Below, one piece after another: positions 43,625 through 57,531 of a stretch of DNA of 64,000 nt. The notes below the pieces were generated by a model. It worked only from the letters and a program-made list of their open reading frames with translations, searched no databases and was not told the DNA's origin. The DNA is from Bugula neritina (Eukaryota; Bryozoa; Gymnolaemata; Cheilostomatida; Bugulidae). Position 1 is the stretch's first letter, and each line of letters begins with the position of its first letter. A program made the translations under genes and the position numbers. The DNA is taken from NCBI GenBank assembly GCA_964035545.1, contig OZ037770.1, positions 11,986,963 through 12,050,962 on the forward strand, read 5' to 3'.

Positions 43625-44786
43625 ATGATGAACGCACATTACCTGCTCTGGTTTTGTATCGTCTTGGCTTGCTTCACTGCTTATACTCAAAGTTTGCATA
43701 AGGACAGGAGATTCCTTGGACAAAACTGGCGTGGCAACAGACGGCGCTCCGTTGGGAAGCTGTCAGCTGGTAGAACACAGTCTAGCAATTCAAAGACAGC
43801 TCAGTTCACTAAAAATGGAGTTAAACCAAATATTATATTTATCATGGCTGACGACCTGGGTATGTTTTGAAATTGCTTAATGGTTTCATTATTTGACCCA
43901 TTTGACTGATGTCTTTGTAAACTCTGGTAATTACAGTCAATGTATTCATAAAAACGCGTGCATAGAATGACAAGCAAGATACTTTTTACTTAAAATGCTG
44001 TTAAGTATTTATAAATTACATAAGAATATTTAAAATAAATAAATATAGGCTATGAAATGTATCACAAACATTTTTTAGCTGTTTTTTAGATTTATTAAAC
44101 TAAATTTTTAATAAATAGATCTTGGTAAATTACATTAATGGTTAATTTCTACATTAACTAAAGCTGTGGTTAAGAATAATATTTTTACTGCGTGGAATGA
44201 ATGAATCATTGCATGTAGAAAATGCAATCATTATATAGGCGAGACTTTTACATGGTAAAGTGATGTGCAGTAAAACATTGTTGTGGGAATATAGAGGCAT
44301 AAAAGTGTTTACTCATTGCAGGATTATTGGTCACAAGAAGCTTAATCAAAACCACTGAGGTGCTTTTTCTACCATTTTTTAATAACTTTAAATTCTTATT
44401 TCTTACTAACACTGATTTTTTAAGCAAACAACTTAAGCATCTAGTCGCAAGTCATTTCAAGTATATAATTAGCATTTAAGTTAACACTGCAGTTGTTCTT
44501 TTGTTACTGGTTATAATAAAATTTTGCCATTAAACACACACACAGCACACACACACACGCACACGCACACGCACACGCACACGCACACGCACACGCACAC
44601 GCACACGCACACGCACACGCACACGCACACGCACACTGCACACTGCACACTGCACACTGCACACTGCACACTGCACACTGCACACTGCACACTGCACTGC
44701 ACACTGCACACTGCACACTGCACACTGCACACTGCACACTGCACACTGCACACTGCACACTGCACACTGCACACTGCACACTGCAC

Positions 44787-44858
<72 letters not shown>

Positions 44859-47800
44859 CACGCGCACATTTGATTAATATTTGTTGATTTTATGTTAACT
44901 GTTACTTTAAAGGTGGTTTAGTACTAAGCTGAATGGCTAATCTATAGATGTTAAAAATTTGGTAAATGGAGTTGAAGCAATTAAAATTTTAACACAAATG
45001 ATGAAAACCTAACCGCTTAAGCCATTATTAAGATAAACTTCTTTTCTTCAAATACTTGTAATTCACATTCAAATTTTTGCAGGTTTACAAAAATCTTTCT
45101 TATAAACTTAGTGAATTTAGCCGTCCTATAATTTGAACAAATTTCTGTCAATTTTTGATCTTTTGATTTTTGAAGCGTGTGCATATTTTCAAAATTACAT
45201 TTTCTAGAGGCCTATGACCTAATAATTTTGGTAATTTGGCAATTAGAAATATATTACTGTTTCAATAACTCTAAGTTTTGGAGAGTAGATGTGGTCCAGC
45301 AATTAAAGCTAGTAAACATTAGGCGAGTGGTTATAAAGCTCAAACACTAGCAGTAATGTTAAAAAGAGCGTAATTTCTTTTGTCGCTTTAATAAGGACCT
45401 TTCCATTAGGGGTTCTTGCAGGGATGGTGACTATAAACTTGTGTGAGTTTTGTAGTCCTACGTTTTGGCAGTTTTGTAAATTTTTGTAGCTCAATTAAAC
45501 TTAGGCAACACCCATTGTTAAACTAGCAGAGGTCATTGATATTTAGATTAATGTGATTTATTTTATAGAAATTTCATTTCCACAGTTTATAGCCATAGCT
45601 GATCATAAATTTACCTGTCACATGTATCTGTAACTGATGCTACGGTGAAAATACGCTTGTGCTTAAATTTAAAGCCAATGCATGCCATTTATGGATCCTA
45701 GCACAGAGTTTTCTTAGCAAACCTCTACAAACCTCCCATAACTTATACAACAAGCTTCTCTTCTTTGCATGAATTAACTTGCTAATAGATTATTAATTTT
45801 TTAATAACTTATCGCTTAAGTCTGAGCAAAGCCTGAAGACTAAAGTTTTATGTAGATGAAAAGGTTGCTGTATGATTACGTTGGGGAACCACTCGACTTT
45901 TTCAAAATCCTCATCTAGATGGAACTCTAATTCTGCACTAGGGTTGCTGCTTTAGACAATCATTTATTGAATTAAACCCGGATTATCTCTCATTGTTTGA
46001 TAGTATCAATAGAAAACCGTTTCCCAAAGCATCATTAACAGGATTGCAGTTAATAATGTATGTAATAAACTGTAATGGCTATTTTTGTTACACACCTGTC
46101 AGTTGAAAGAGTAGATAACCTTAGACACCTGTTATGTAATTAATGTTCCATATTATTATTCCATCCATCATGTGACTGCAGACAATATCACAAGTAGTTA
46201 ACCTCATTGAAATCACCAACCATGTCTAAAAAATCATGCATGACTTTACCACAGATCGGTCATTTATTCGTTCTATAAATAGTCATTGAAATGAGTCATG
46301 TAAATTGACTGTTTCCACCTGCAGGTTGGAATGATGTAGGCTTCCACAACAGACTTGTGAATACGCCCAATATTGATTGGTTGGCTAGGAATGGTATAGA
46401 GCTGACAGATGTGCATGCTTCACCACTATGCTCTCCGTGAGTACCCTGGAAGTATTCTTTTATTTCTGCTGTAAGCCTTATTTTATAGTCTGCCTTTAGT
46501 GGAAAAGAATTACTACAATGATGCTGGTATTGAACTTCGTTACTGTTGCTAGGTAATCTTTACAATAAAACTTTATAGCAAGCAACGAATGAAAACCTTA
46601 CAATTTTCCTCTTGGTTTTTATTTTTCTGTTCTCAATGGAGTGTTTTTGTAACTGGTAAAAGGCTAAATTGTTTTTAAGGTATTTTAAGATTAAAATTCA
46701 ACCATTAAGTTTACCTAGGTTGCATCAGCATCACACAGTCTGGAACTACAAATTATCATAGTAAATTATCGTGGTACATCAAGCTAAAAAAGAATTATCA
46801 CACACCGGTAGCTTGCCTTTCAATCAACACAACTGAAAATGACATTTAGCTGTTTTAATGTTTTTAATTAAAAATTGAATACAAGTACTTTTAAAACTGT
46901 ATTATTTAAACTATAGTTTTATAAAAACAATTTATATTGTGTATATGCAACAACAATGAGCATTCACTTTGAGTTCATATTGCGTTATTTGATTACAGTT
47001 AATATTGTGCATACTAATGACAATACTTATACATAATTATCAATATATCTGAGTATCAAGGTATGAGTCGCCATCACCAATATTTCTAACTTTCCCACAG
47101 CTTATTTGTTTTGCATTTACTAAGCTGCCTTCCATTTAGGTAAAGGGGTAAAGAACTTTCAATATAGCCCAAGTTCACCAACTTTTATACTAAATTTTGG
47201 CTTAGGTGCCAGATTGAAATTCCATAACTGCTTTTGTTACTTTTTGAATCTATAACACAAGCTTCTTTCTATTAATACAATCTCTTGCATTTACAGCCCT
47301 TTAGTAATATACTTGACCTTTGGTCGCAGCTTTACTTGCATCACTTTACAATATCTTAGAGTACACAGGCTATGTTATATATATAGTCACTCTGCTTTAA
47401 GCTTTACCTTACCTTTGCCCCAACAAGTATCTTTGATAGCAATTCATTGTAAAACTATTGAAATCAAGTAATTTGACATAAACTTTGGTTCCATTGCTTC
47501 GAAATCCATACATTTTCAAGTTTCGAATAGATTTTTCATGTTTAGGAGCAGTTGCATCGAATGAGACCACAAATATAGAAGTTGATGCAAAACAGCAACT
47601 ACATATTTATTCAAAGCAGAGTAAACACAGTGATTATCTATAACATATTATTGCCCTTAGAGTAATTGACTTTATAGACTAATCTTTAATTATATTACAT
47701 AGAAAATGTTAACCTTTTAATAATAAACTTATATGTTTGGTTCTTAGGCCTACAGACAAGTTGTGCCCACAGCTCTGTCTTAGGTGTTAAATATGTGGCA

Positions 47801-50045
47801 AAATTATGCGCTATAGTTGTTGTTATATATAAGCAAAATAATTTGACAGTTTGACATGGTAGAGTTAGAGTGTAATAACTCAGGACCTAAGATGTTATAG
47901 GCCAAGAGAAAATACTATAAAGTGAAATGCCAGTAAAGATTCACCGAAACATCAGCCTAGTTCACTGCGATCACTTTTGAATTACACCTGCTTATGCAAA
48001 ATAAATCTAGTTATGCAGTTAAATCTTTAAACACTGCTAGGGTTAGGTACGTGGGAGGATTTAGACTAACAGTGTAGGATATAATGTTATGTTGCTATGT
48101 AAAGTAAGCTGTGTGTAATTGCTGTGGCTTTATAACAAGGGATATTCTCTATCTTATAAACATAATCCCAAGATAACACCATGACCTTAATACTGCAATT
48201 AACATTACCCATAACCCGGTCAAGTTGGTAACTGCTCGTAATGTTAGGTTTACCTAGTATAGTCCTTGTGGTGTGATGGTATCACGCCTGGGTGCAAGCC
48301 CTGGGTTCAGGGTTTGAATTCCAGTGCAGCAAAAGTTTTATAGCTAATGAATCTACTTGTAGATCTCGGGCTTCTCTACTCACAGGCAAATATCCCTCAA
48401 ACAATGGATTGCAGGTAAGTTTCTCTCAGATAGTTTGTAGTACACTTGCTAGGGTTGGTAAGAACTTTATTGCTGATTAGTGTCTTCACTGAGTTGGAAG
48501 AATATTTATTATCAAAACTAACCAAGGGCTTTCTATTTGATAAAGCATTATGCAAGGGCTAAAACACTTTATGCAAGAACGTATATAAAGTAAGGGGCAT
48601 TTAGAAAACGATATAAATTTTTTTGATACAGCTTTTTTCTAGCTTTTCTTTGATTATATTTATCTCTATTGACAGAATAACAATATGTTCTCTCATTGAC
48701 ATAACGAAATTCACAACTTGACTTAACAGCTAAATTGAATTTCTTTGGTAACAACATTTTAGTTCCGTTAAAAGAAAAAAAATATGTTGAAGGATTTTGT
48801 CATTTCAGCAACTTGTGATGTTGGAACAAAGTAAAAGTTGTCTTCCCTTGGAACATAAAATTTTACCACAATATCTCAAAGAAGCTGGATATACGACTAA
48901 GATGGTAGGCAAGTGAGTTTTCTGACGTTCAAATATTCTTGATAGCTATAAAAACTATAATATACTTCTTGTATATGATAACAAATTGTATACACTATAT
49001 TTTGTTATACATATAGTATAATTAGGTACATAATCTCTACTATGTGCTATCCACTGGATCATATTATGATATTATAATATACTATAATATACCACATTAT
49101 ATAAATTCTATATTGCATACATTATATGTGATGCACTATAGACTATGAGTTATATAGTATGTGATAATGTATATATTACATAATACACACTATGGGATAC
49201 ATAAGGTGGTTATAATATGTACCCTGCATTTATTCTATATATACTAGAGACCATACACTATTAACTTCTATATATATTATTTACAGCATGTACAATAAGC
49301 TAAGTGCTTTAGAAGTTGTAATATATACGATATTGTATACTCTTTATTAAATACATGGTGTACTGTTTATTATATTACATGTTAGTGATATATAATATAC
49401 ACTATATTATGCTAAATGCAATCAATATAATTTAACTTAAAGGAGTTTTATTAAACAGTACTTTCTCATTTTTCAGAGTTACATAAATTTGGTTGCCAAA
49501 ATTTGAAATATTCTCATAGTAACATAACATAACTCATATAAAAACAATATTATTTACTATTTATTTTAAAAACCCATGAGAACAAAGTTACAGCAATTAA
49601 TGCATGAACTTGTTATAGTTTACACTTGAGTCTCCTATATCTACATTCATGTTATATAACTATTGTTTTAGATGGCATTTAGGAAGTTGCAGCAAAAGAT
49701 GTCTTCCCACACACAGAGGTTTTGACGAGTTTAGGGGAATTCTTGAGAACCAGGCCAGCTACTTCAATTGGAGTATGACTTAAAAGATTAAATACTTTCT
49801 TATCAAAAATTAAAATACATAATCATTCAGCTAATTATCTATCGCAGTGACACTAAAGAGCTTTATTAAGCTAAACTAAAGCTAAACTAAACTTTATTAA
49901 ACTAAAGCTTTATTAAACTATTTACAAATTTATCCATGGGAGCATTTTATTCAAAGCAATGGAAATGCAGTGATCGCGTTAGCTATGGGTGAAATATTTT
50001 ATGTAGGTTATACCAGTCGTACATATTTACTTATCTATCGGTAAT

Positions 50046-50091
<46 letters not shown>

Positions 50092-53000
50092 AAACACACA
50101 CACACACAAACACACACACAAACACACACACAAACACACACACAAACACACACACAAACGCACACACAAACGCACACACAAACGCACACACAAACGCACA
50201 CACAAACGCACACACAAACGCACACACAAACACGCACACAAACACGCACACACACACACTCGCATCACACGCATCATTCACACATCTCAATCTGTCTACA
50301 GAGGTGTACATATATATTACACTTTCAAAAACAGTTTTTTACACAGGAATTAATATTTTAGCATATCTGGGTGTGATGAACAGGATGGAGGGTGATGAGC
50401 CGTCAACAAGAAACATTGGCACTCATCTTACAGTAAGTTAGTTGTCATGGTAACATATAAAACATACTCTTTAACTTCCTTCTCATTTAATGCATATAAT
50501 CTACTTGTGTGGTAGAATTGCCCACCCAAGTAGATTATAACTTCCTTTTACGAATTTGTGTAATAAGATAAATGATTGTACTATGTGAATAAAAGCACAT
50601 TTTTAGTGCAATAGATATATCAACAGTTTGTTAGTTTTTGGTAAAGTTGAAATTTGGTACTCCTTATATTCATCTAATAATATAGTATTATGAGCATTAC
50701 TAGATAAAAGTGTGCAGTTATAGATTATGACGAGAGCTATTAAGTCTTATTGTGCTTATATTATTGTACAAAATCCACTCAAATCTATGTAAAATTATAC
50801 AGAAGTTTTGTATTTATTTCTATTTTACTTTCACCATAATTTTGTATATGGTTTGTATACGGTTTGATGCAAAATATGTTTTCTTTTGTCAAAAATTGAA
50901 TATATTAACATTCTAATGTTATTCAAAAGATATTTAACTGTGTTTTAAGGACTGTGTATAAAGCCTAATTATTTTTATAGCCAAAACAATTCAACTAAGC
51001 TTTTGGAGTTGCTAATATAGATAAATAAAATATTTATAACTATAGGTTGATCATAACTGTATAGTCTAACTAACAATTGTTCTTTTTAACAGCAATAGGA
51101 AAATATTTTCAATATTTCATAGATTCAGCATCAGCTAGACACTGAAGAAATGATTCTGGCTCACAACAAAAACAAGTCACCTTTATTCATGTATATATCC
51201 CCAATGGCAGTACATCAACCATTAGAGGTGAATATAAAACTGTATTTGAGAGTTATGCTCCTATTTAAGAGTTGTGCTATTTATGTGGAAATGCAAGCTG
51301 TCACAGGATTTTTAATTTAACAAAAATTGTGATGTTTATTAACAGCCTTTAATAAAAATGGTATATGTAAACTTTGATTAAAACTAGATTTATTTATATC
51401 ATCAGATATTGTTTGTTTTTCAAAGTTACATAACAGCAGCAGCTGACTTTTGAACTGGTAATTTGTTACATCTTATGACAACATAACAAGTATATAAACT
51501 GCAAAATTAATATATTTTATCAAAATCATTTTTATTGTAGTTTAGAAATTATGTATTTGCATACATACACAGTGCATCACAAGATTTACTATGAAAACAT
51601 TTTAACAAGTGCTGAGAATTTTCTTTTTATATACTTATCCTTGGATCCACTAACTCTTGCCACCAACACAACACTAAAGAGACATAACATGTTTGTCTGT
51701 TTTTGTGACAATTTTCTTGAAGATTTACTTTTTACTGAAACATTAAAACTTGAAAAGACATGTGCTTTACTCCTTATTCACAATTTCTTTTTCTTCCTCA
51801 GTTATAGGCTATAATTGAGAAACAATAAAAGCAATGTATGTTTCATTACTTTAAAAATAGTATCAGATAAGGATAAAGCCCACATTTTATTCAAATTTGT
51901 GTTAGTATTTAATACAGAGTATAGCAAAGAGCACTAACCATGTTTTAGAAGTAGTAATCTCTTCTTAAATATTCTTTTTAGGTGACCAATGACTTGTTCA
52001 ACAGACATAGCTTTTTAAATTCTAACAACCCTCGAGAAAACCAGAGAAGAAAATTTTTAGGTACGGTCGTTTCACTTCATATAGCTGTGATAAATATGTT
52101 ACCCCATAATATATAATTTTTATAAATATGTAAATTGCAACTATAATAATAGTTGAAATTTACATACATTATTTATTAGTATCTATTTTATATTTTAGTC
52201 TTTATTTTATTATATTTTGCATTTATTTATTACAATAATGTTTTATCGAACCTGTTTTATTTAAATATCGCATAGAGTGCGCATTTTGTTATTAAACGAA
52301 GCTTTAGCTACTGAATGTTTGCCAAAATTGAACCAAATTTTTATACACAATATAGCTGTTATCCCCTATATCACTGTATATTGGCCGTATAGAGCTTTGA
52401 GTGGTATATCATTCTCTAAGAGTGGATAGAACTATGCTCACACGTACATATGTACATATTATACACATATAAGTACGCACATACATACCTGTACTATAAG
52501 TACATGTTACTCCACTATACATCAGGTTTAGTAGCTGCAGTAGACGATCTTGTTGGAGCCACCATTCGTGCACTGAAGAAAATCAAACAATACAAAAACT
52601 CTATCATAGTCTTCACATCAGACGTAAGTTATGTTTTTTAGTATTATATTACCTTCTCTTGTAAAGTTTTTTGTAATCAGAATTTTGGTACTCCATATGC
52701 TAGCCGAGGCTAACTTTTGATTTAATCATTGTATAACGAAAGAAATGTCTTTCTGATTCTGATACTATATGTATGCTAGCAAACACTAAACTTATATTAG
52801 AAATAATCAAGAAGACTTATGTTAATAGAATGGTGGAGCATCCGGAGATTTGAATTTCCGAGCTCCTTTTACGTTTCAAAGTTTTGGTAACAACTACCCG
52901 CTACGAGGAGGGAAGACATCTTTTTATGAAGGAGGTACAAAATCCCCAACCATTTTTTTCAAGCCAGGCCTTCCCAACTCTGTTAGGGGCTCTAAAAGGG

Positions 53001-54078
53001 ACTTCCTCATGCATATAACAGACTGGATGCCCACACTTCTAGACCTGGCTGGTTTGCCAATCAGAATGAGTAAGCAACGTTATATAACAAGTATAATATA
53101 TATATAAATATGTCATTACACACACTATACTATTCTATAAAACACAGGGGACTTCTATATACTATATAATATAATGCAATACAAGATATGTATATCATAT
53201 GACATGTGGCATAAAATATAAAATATCTTTATAGTTCTATAATGTAATATATATATTTTTTTATCTTAGAATGTAGCATTACATATAATAACGCATCATA
53301 AGTTATATATTATGTATATAAAATGTATTGAATATACAGTAATATATACCCAATATTACGTACTGTGCTATATATTATATATCACACATTGTATCTTTCA
53401 TATTATATGATGCATGTATATAATATTACATTATCATAATATAATTCGTGAAACATAATATGCTAAATAATGTTATATATTGAGTAATATAAATTTTGAT
53501 TACATAAAGCACCAAAGTACAAACCAAATCTATCCCAAACCAAACCAAGCCAACATATTCTGTAAGAAAAATAACGCCATGAAGTTTATTTTCCTTTCAA
53601 GTAAATGTTATATGTATTTCTGTTCTCAGTTTTCAGTGTCAAGATTTTTAGATCGGTTGAAATGATTAAGTCTACTAAATATTATTTGTAGAACAATTTA
53701 TAGCAAATAGAATTGTTCTGTAGATAATAAGATAGATGGTATAAGTCAAAGCAAAAACTTAAAGACTAGCTACAAGTCAAGAAACAAGTATTCAGTGAGA
53801 TCTGAGCAGCTGATTGGTTTAACTGATTACACCTCACCTCAACTGACATCTGTGTGTAGTGACGCCGACACCGCTTACAGGTGCTTGTTTATGACTATCT
53901 GTTGCTACTGCTGCTACTACTACTGCTGCTACTACTGCTGCTGTTGTTACTACTATTGCTACTGATACTACTGCTGCTGCTACTGCTACTACTGCTACTA
54001 CTGCTACTACTGCTACTGCTACTACTGCTGCTACTACTACTGCTGCTGCTACTGCTACTACTGCTACTACTGCTACTG

Positions 54079-54131
<53 letters not shown>

Positions 54132-55662
54132 GCGACTACTACTGTTACTACTACTGCTGCTACTACTACTACTACTATTACTATATACTGCGACTACTAC
54201 TGTTACTACTACTGCTACTGCTACTACTACTGCTACTACTACTACTACTGCTTCTACTGCCACTACAATAGTAATAAAAGTGACTAAGTATTAAAAGAGC
54301 AATTGCATACATGATATCATAAAATAGAATGAAATAAAAAACCGGTGTTACTACATAATCTCACTTAAGGTGAGAATTGTCTGCAAAACATTATATAAAT
54401 TTCTGTACATTTAATGCATTTAAACTATTGTTAAAAAATGTATAGCAAAGTTGGTATGTCTCATTTCTAATAGTATTAAAGTGATTTTCAAATAGTTCTG
54501 TGCAGCTAAAACATTCTCACTGTCTTTTTAATGCATTTATTGAAAAGATGGAGAGATTGGAAACTGATATATGGAAACGTTGCCTCAGGGGTGGTACCAG
54601 AAGTCGCTGGCATGTGGGTGGAGCCAATAGAAAACTCAAATGTCAGAGCAATAACTGGAGACTCGTGTATGAGAAGAGACAGTACCGGAAATATGGTTGC
54701 TCGGTGTCTTTTTAACCTTAAAGGTAGTTTTCTGGCAAACTCTGCATGTTCCTATCACCTCGAATGAGTATATACAGATGAACTACATTAGAATGGTTTA
54801 CGTTAACTTATGGTTGGGGGTTTCATTTAATGCAACTGTTTCCCAAACTCGAATAAAAAATCTATTTGCATAATGCAAAGCAATGAGAACGTAGAGATAA
54901 ATGACTAAAATTTTTTTCTTAAAATCTGTTGCAGCGTCTCAAGTTTGTAAAATATATTATTGAAAAAAAATCAACATGGGCTTATAGTAGCCATTCCTGT
55001 AAAACAAATAATGAAAAGGTTTTTAGGTGGGCTGAAGACTAAGTCTTGTTGTCTATCGCCAGAAAGAGACAATGATAGCTAAAAGCTTTTCGTATAGCAT
55101 CACCAATGGCTCTTACTTAAATTTTGAACTAATGACCTTGTGTTTACTAAGCCAGTACTATAACCACTGGAACAATGGTAGCTCCACAACAATGTTCCAT
55201 TATAATAATCAAAATAATATTGATGTATATATAGCGCTTTTTTCATATCCTTTCAATACCCTTCTAAAAACATACCTATAAGCACAAATAACTAGCTCCA
55301 ATGAATCATTTACAATTAAAATAATATGAGGCAATGCAGTGATTTGTAAATACAACTTAATACTTAAAAAGTGCTAATATGTCATTATCTTTTTGATTAC
55401 TTTTATTGTTTTGTTTATTGTTTCAGATGACCCACTTGAGCAGAGAAACTTGTTTGATGCAAAACCAGGCATCGTTCGACGACTACTAAAAAAAATTAAC
55501 CATTTTAAAAGAATTAGTGTAGAAAATGTATTCGCCATTCCAATCGGAGTGACTCCAAGGACTACTAGAAGTTTTGGCTCCTACACGGTTCCTCGGTTTG
55601 ATTTCTGCGCTCCTGTGATTGACTTTCCTTTACAGCCTCGCAATGCTAGTTGCAATACTTAA
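43625..55662 (+). CDS. Arylsulfatase B-like sulfatase, 13 exons, about 593 aa
   Basis: Hydrolyses sulfate esters, probably of glycosaminoglycans or other sulfated glycans, in lysosome or extracellular space (family knowledge). Exons: 43625-43859, 46325-46436, 48363-48414, 48809-48912, 49672-49772, 50347-50432, 51123-51227, 51982-52060, 52526-52623, 52829-53069, 53724-53880, 54548-54723, 55427-55662. All junctions are GT-AG with consistent phases. The start chosen is the ATG at 43625 ([11 protein letters not shown]...), which opens a signal peptide; the frame extends upstream only through non-ATG codons. Visible catalytic elements are [12 protein letters not shown] (metal-binding Asp pair), the formylglycine motif CSPSR split across the exon 2/3 junction, MVGKWHLG, the His of [15 protein letters not shown] split across exons 9/10, and the Lys of [11 protein letters not shown]. 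The C-terminal DWKLIYG and [10 protein letters not shown] match the family. At about 593 residues it is longer than human ARSB (533). Exon 6 has an alternative in-frame acceptor at 50362. Intron 2 has a tRNA-like repeat near exon 3, and several introns carry microsatellites. Confidence 0.95.
44534..44868. repeat. Composite (CACACG)n / (CACACTG)n / (CA)n array
   Basis: Three adjoining blocks in sulfatase intron 1: a CACACG hexamer run, about 20 copies of the 7-mer CACACTG with one contraction at 44695-44700, then pure CA. Confidence 0.93.
45281..45451 (+). mobile_element. Degraded tRNA-derived SINE
   Basis: Only parts are clear: GTGGTCCAGCAATTAAAGC...AGTAAACA of the head, a shortened body, and the tail CCATTAGGGGTTCTTGCAGG...ACTATAAACTTGTGTGAG. 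It lies in sulfatase intron 1. Confidence 0.7.
48252..48330 (+). repeat. tRNA-like SINE head fragment beside sulfatase exon 3
   Basis: GTGGTGTGATGGTATCACGC resembles a tRNA D-arm/A-box and GGGTTTGAATTCCAG a B-box, about 55 bases apart. The acceptor stem does not close, so it is not a tRNA gene. It ends 33 bases before the exon 3 start. Confidence 0.45.
50051..50262. repeat. (CA)n / (CACACAAA)n array
   Basis: A CA run passing into 8-mers CACACAAA and then ACGCACACAA, in sulfatase intron 5. Confidence 0.92.
53896..54255. repeat. Trinucleotide (CTA/CTG)n array at a splice donor
   Basis: Runs of ACT, GCT and CTG triplets begin about 15 bases after the donor of sulfatase exon 11 (GT at 53881). 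Long Leu, Ser and Val frames here are artefacts of the repeat. Confidence 0.92.
54804..54887 (+). mobile_element. MITE-like repeat fragment keeping its right end
   Basis: Second copy of the 21.2-kb repeat, in sulfatase intron 12. It ends GCATAATGCAAAGCAATGAG, complementary to the left end of the other copy. The matching left end is missing here. Confidence 0.55.
54971..55185 (-). mobile_element. Degraded tRNA-derived SINE
   Basis: Reverse-oriented remnant: GGGCTTATAGTAGCCATTCCTG at the tail (one base past the short motif), CACCAATGGCTCTTACT in the body, and TAACCACTGGAACAATGGTA near the head. It lies in the last sulfatase intron. Confidence 0.65.
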
Positions 55663-55738
55663 AATGACTTGTAGAACTTGAGATTAAGTAACTATTCCCT
55701 ATTACCATATATATATGAACAATCAATATTATAAAAGC

Positions 55739-55744
55739 AATAAA
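55739..55744 (+). terminator. Polyadenylation signal of the sulfatase gene
   Basis: GCAATAAACTTTG, 77 bases after the stop codon. Confidence 0.55.
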
Positions 55745-57475
55745 CTTTGAGCCACACAAACTTTATAAAATATTTATATTTCTTGAGCAATTTTTGACTA
55801 AATTTCTCAATGTGTATGTGTTAATGGCAGCAACTGCAGTTGAGTGATGGCTTAATAATATATACCTAAAATATTTTAATATAATATTATGTCTATATTA
55901 CCTAAAAAATTTATAAATTGCTAAAATATATGATTTTTATGAGTGTACGCATAATTAGGAAAAGTTAATTTAAGCTATTTAATGGTTGCATGATATCTAA
56001 TACATGTATAACTTTTTATAGAATGTATTTTAAGATACCAGCTTTGCATGATAAGATAACTCTTTTCAAAGGTGATCAGGTGTTGGAGTTATCATCTCTT
56101 TCTACTCTTTTTGTATTGAGATTATGTAGAGAAATCCCTCTGGGATGGCAGTGACAGTAGGATAAATAAAATGTTGGAAACTATTATTAGTTTGCGATCA
56201 GGTTAATTTCTAACTGGCTATAGCAACTTAACCATTGGCTAACTTGAAATTCTTTAAAAAATATATCATTTTATATGGTAGATTGACCTTTTACATGTGA
56301 TGATTGTACATTGTTGTCTATTTTTCTGTTGTATTTTATGAAAACACACCAGTTTTGCTTTTCACTATTACTATAGAAGTCTTTTGGTTTGAAATAATAT
56401 AAAATCAAAATAGACATATAAGTTTTAAAATTATTCATAATTTAATGCCTATAATCGTGACTCACCCTCGCACTCAAACACACAATGCCCACAACAAATG
56501 CTCACACATGCAATTAAAATTTAGTTTTATGAAGTATAAAATATCTAACTACAGTTTTTGTTTATCAACTGTGTAAAATATAACTGCGATATCAGTTCTC
56601 TATAGAACAAGTAAAGCCATATAACTAAACTGCGCCAGTACGATGCTTTTCTACTGATGATGTAAACATTTTGGTGAGATTATGTTAATACATATTCCAT
56701 CACACCTACAATATTTTCTATTATATATATTTCATAAAACTTATACGGTTGGTAATTAAATTTTTTCCAATTGCAAAAACAACTTTGATGATAATTAATT
56801 AGCTATTGTATAACGTTTTGTGGAAACAAGCAAAATTAAACCCCTGCAGATTTTGAAAAATAGTCATAAGCTTAGCCGGTGTAGCTAATGTTTGAAGCAC
56901 TAACAGTTATTTCGTTTTATATAAATTACCTAGCTGTATGATATAATAAAGTTTTCAATAAAACTAACTTATAAATATATTTTAAACAAATAATATCTGG
57001 CTGAAAGCCTATACAATACAGCTTGTCTTAGCGTCAGAAATGCTTGCCTGAAAATTGATTTTGAAGATACACAAAGCTCGCCTAGATAGTTTTGTGTTGA
57101 AGAATATAATACTTTAGCAGAGTTATTTTTAACTGCAAGCCTTTTTCTATTTTCAAATTACAAAGTTCATTATCCTAGATTAAAGAATTTTATCAAAATG
57201 GTAGTTTGATTAGTTTCCTTTTATTAAAATTTCAAGTACTTTTTTTTTCTTTAATGTTGCTCGCTTAAAATCCTCTATTTTCTGAAATAAAATGATTGCA
57301 ACAAATATGAAGTGTTTTTAAATAAATAATATATTTTAAAAGAATTAAATCAAAAGCATAATATTTGTGCCACACTATTCAAAAGTCTAGAATCATTATA
57401 TTTGTAATGATATACTCTACAGATATTATGTAAAATAAAATAGAGTTTGCTCAGTTATGTAATATTGGGTTTAGC
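55745..57475. other. Intergenic region between sulfatase and fucolectin-like genes
   Basis: AT-rich sequence without recognisable repeats, RNA genes or coding potential. Confidence 0.6.
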
Positions 57476-57481
57476 TATAAA
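57476..57481 (+). promoter_or_regulatory. TATA box of the fucolectin-like gene
   Basis: GCTATAAACAAC, 51 bases before the ATG at 57532. Its presence supports that tiny exon as the true first coding exon. Confidence 0.5.
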
Positions 57482-57531
57482 CAACTTTCTCTCTGCTATA
57501 GATTTACTTGGCTGCTAGAAAAAAGAAAGAA

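Noticed and set aside
44504-44877. Cys/Val, His/Thr frames over the CA/CACACTG array
   Set aside because: Microsatellite translation with no flanking coding sequence.
48252-48330. A functional tRNA gene
   Set aside because: The acceptor stem does not pair and the variable region is irregular; kept only as a tRNA-like repeat fragment.
53480-53720. Extra sulfatase exon between exons 10 and 11
   Set aside because: Candidate acceptors near 53640 lead quickly to stops, while 53069 joins 53724 directly in phase and gives continuous family-like sequence.
53881-54294. Poly-Leu and poly-Ser frames
   Set aside because: Trinucleotide array in sulfatase intron 11.
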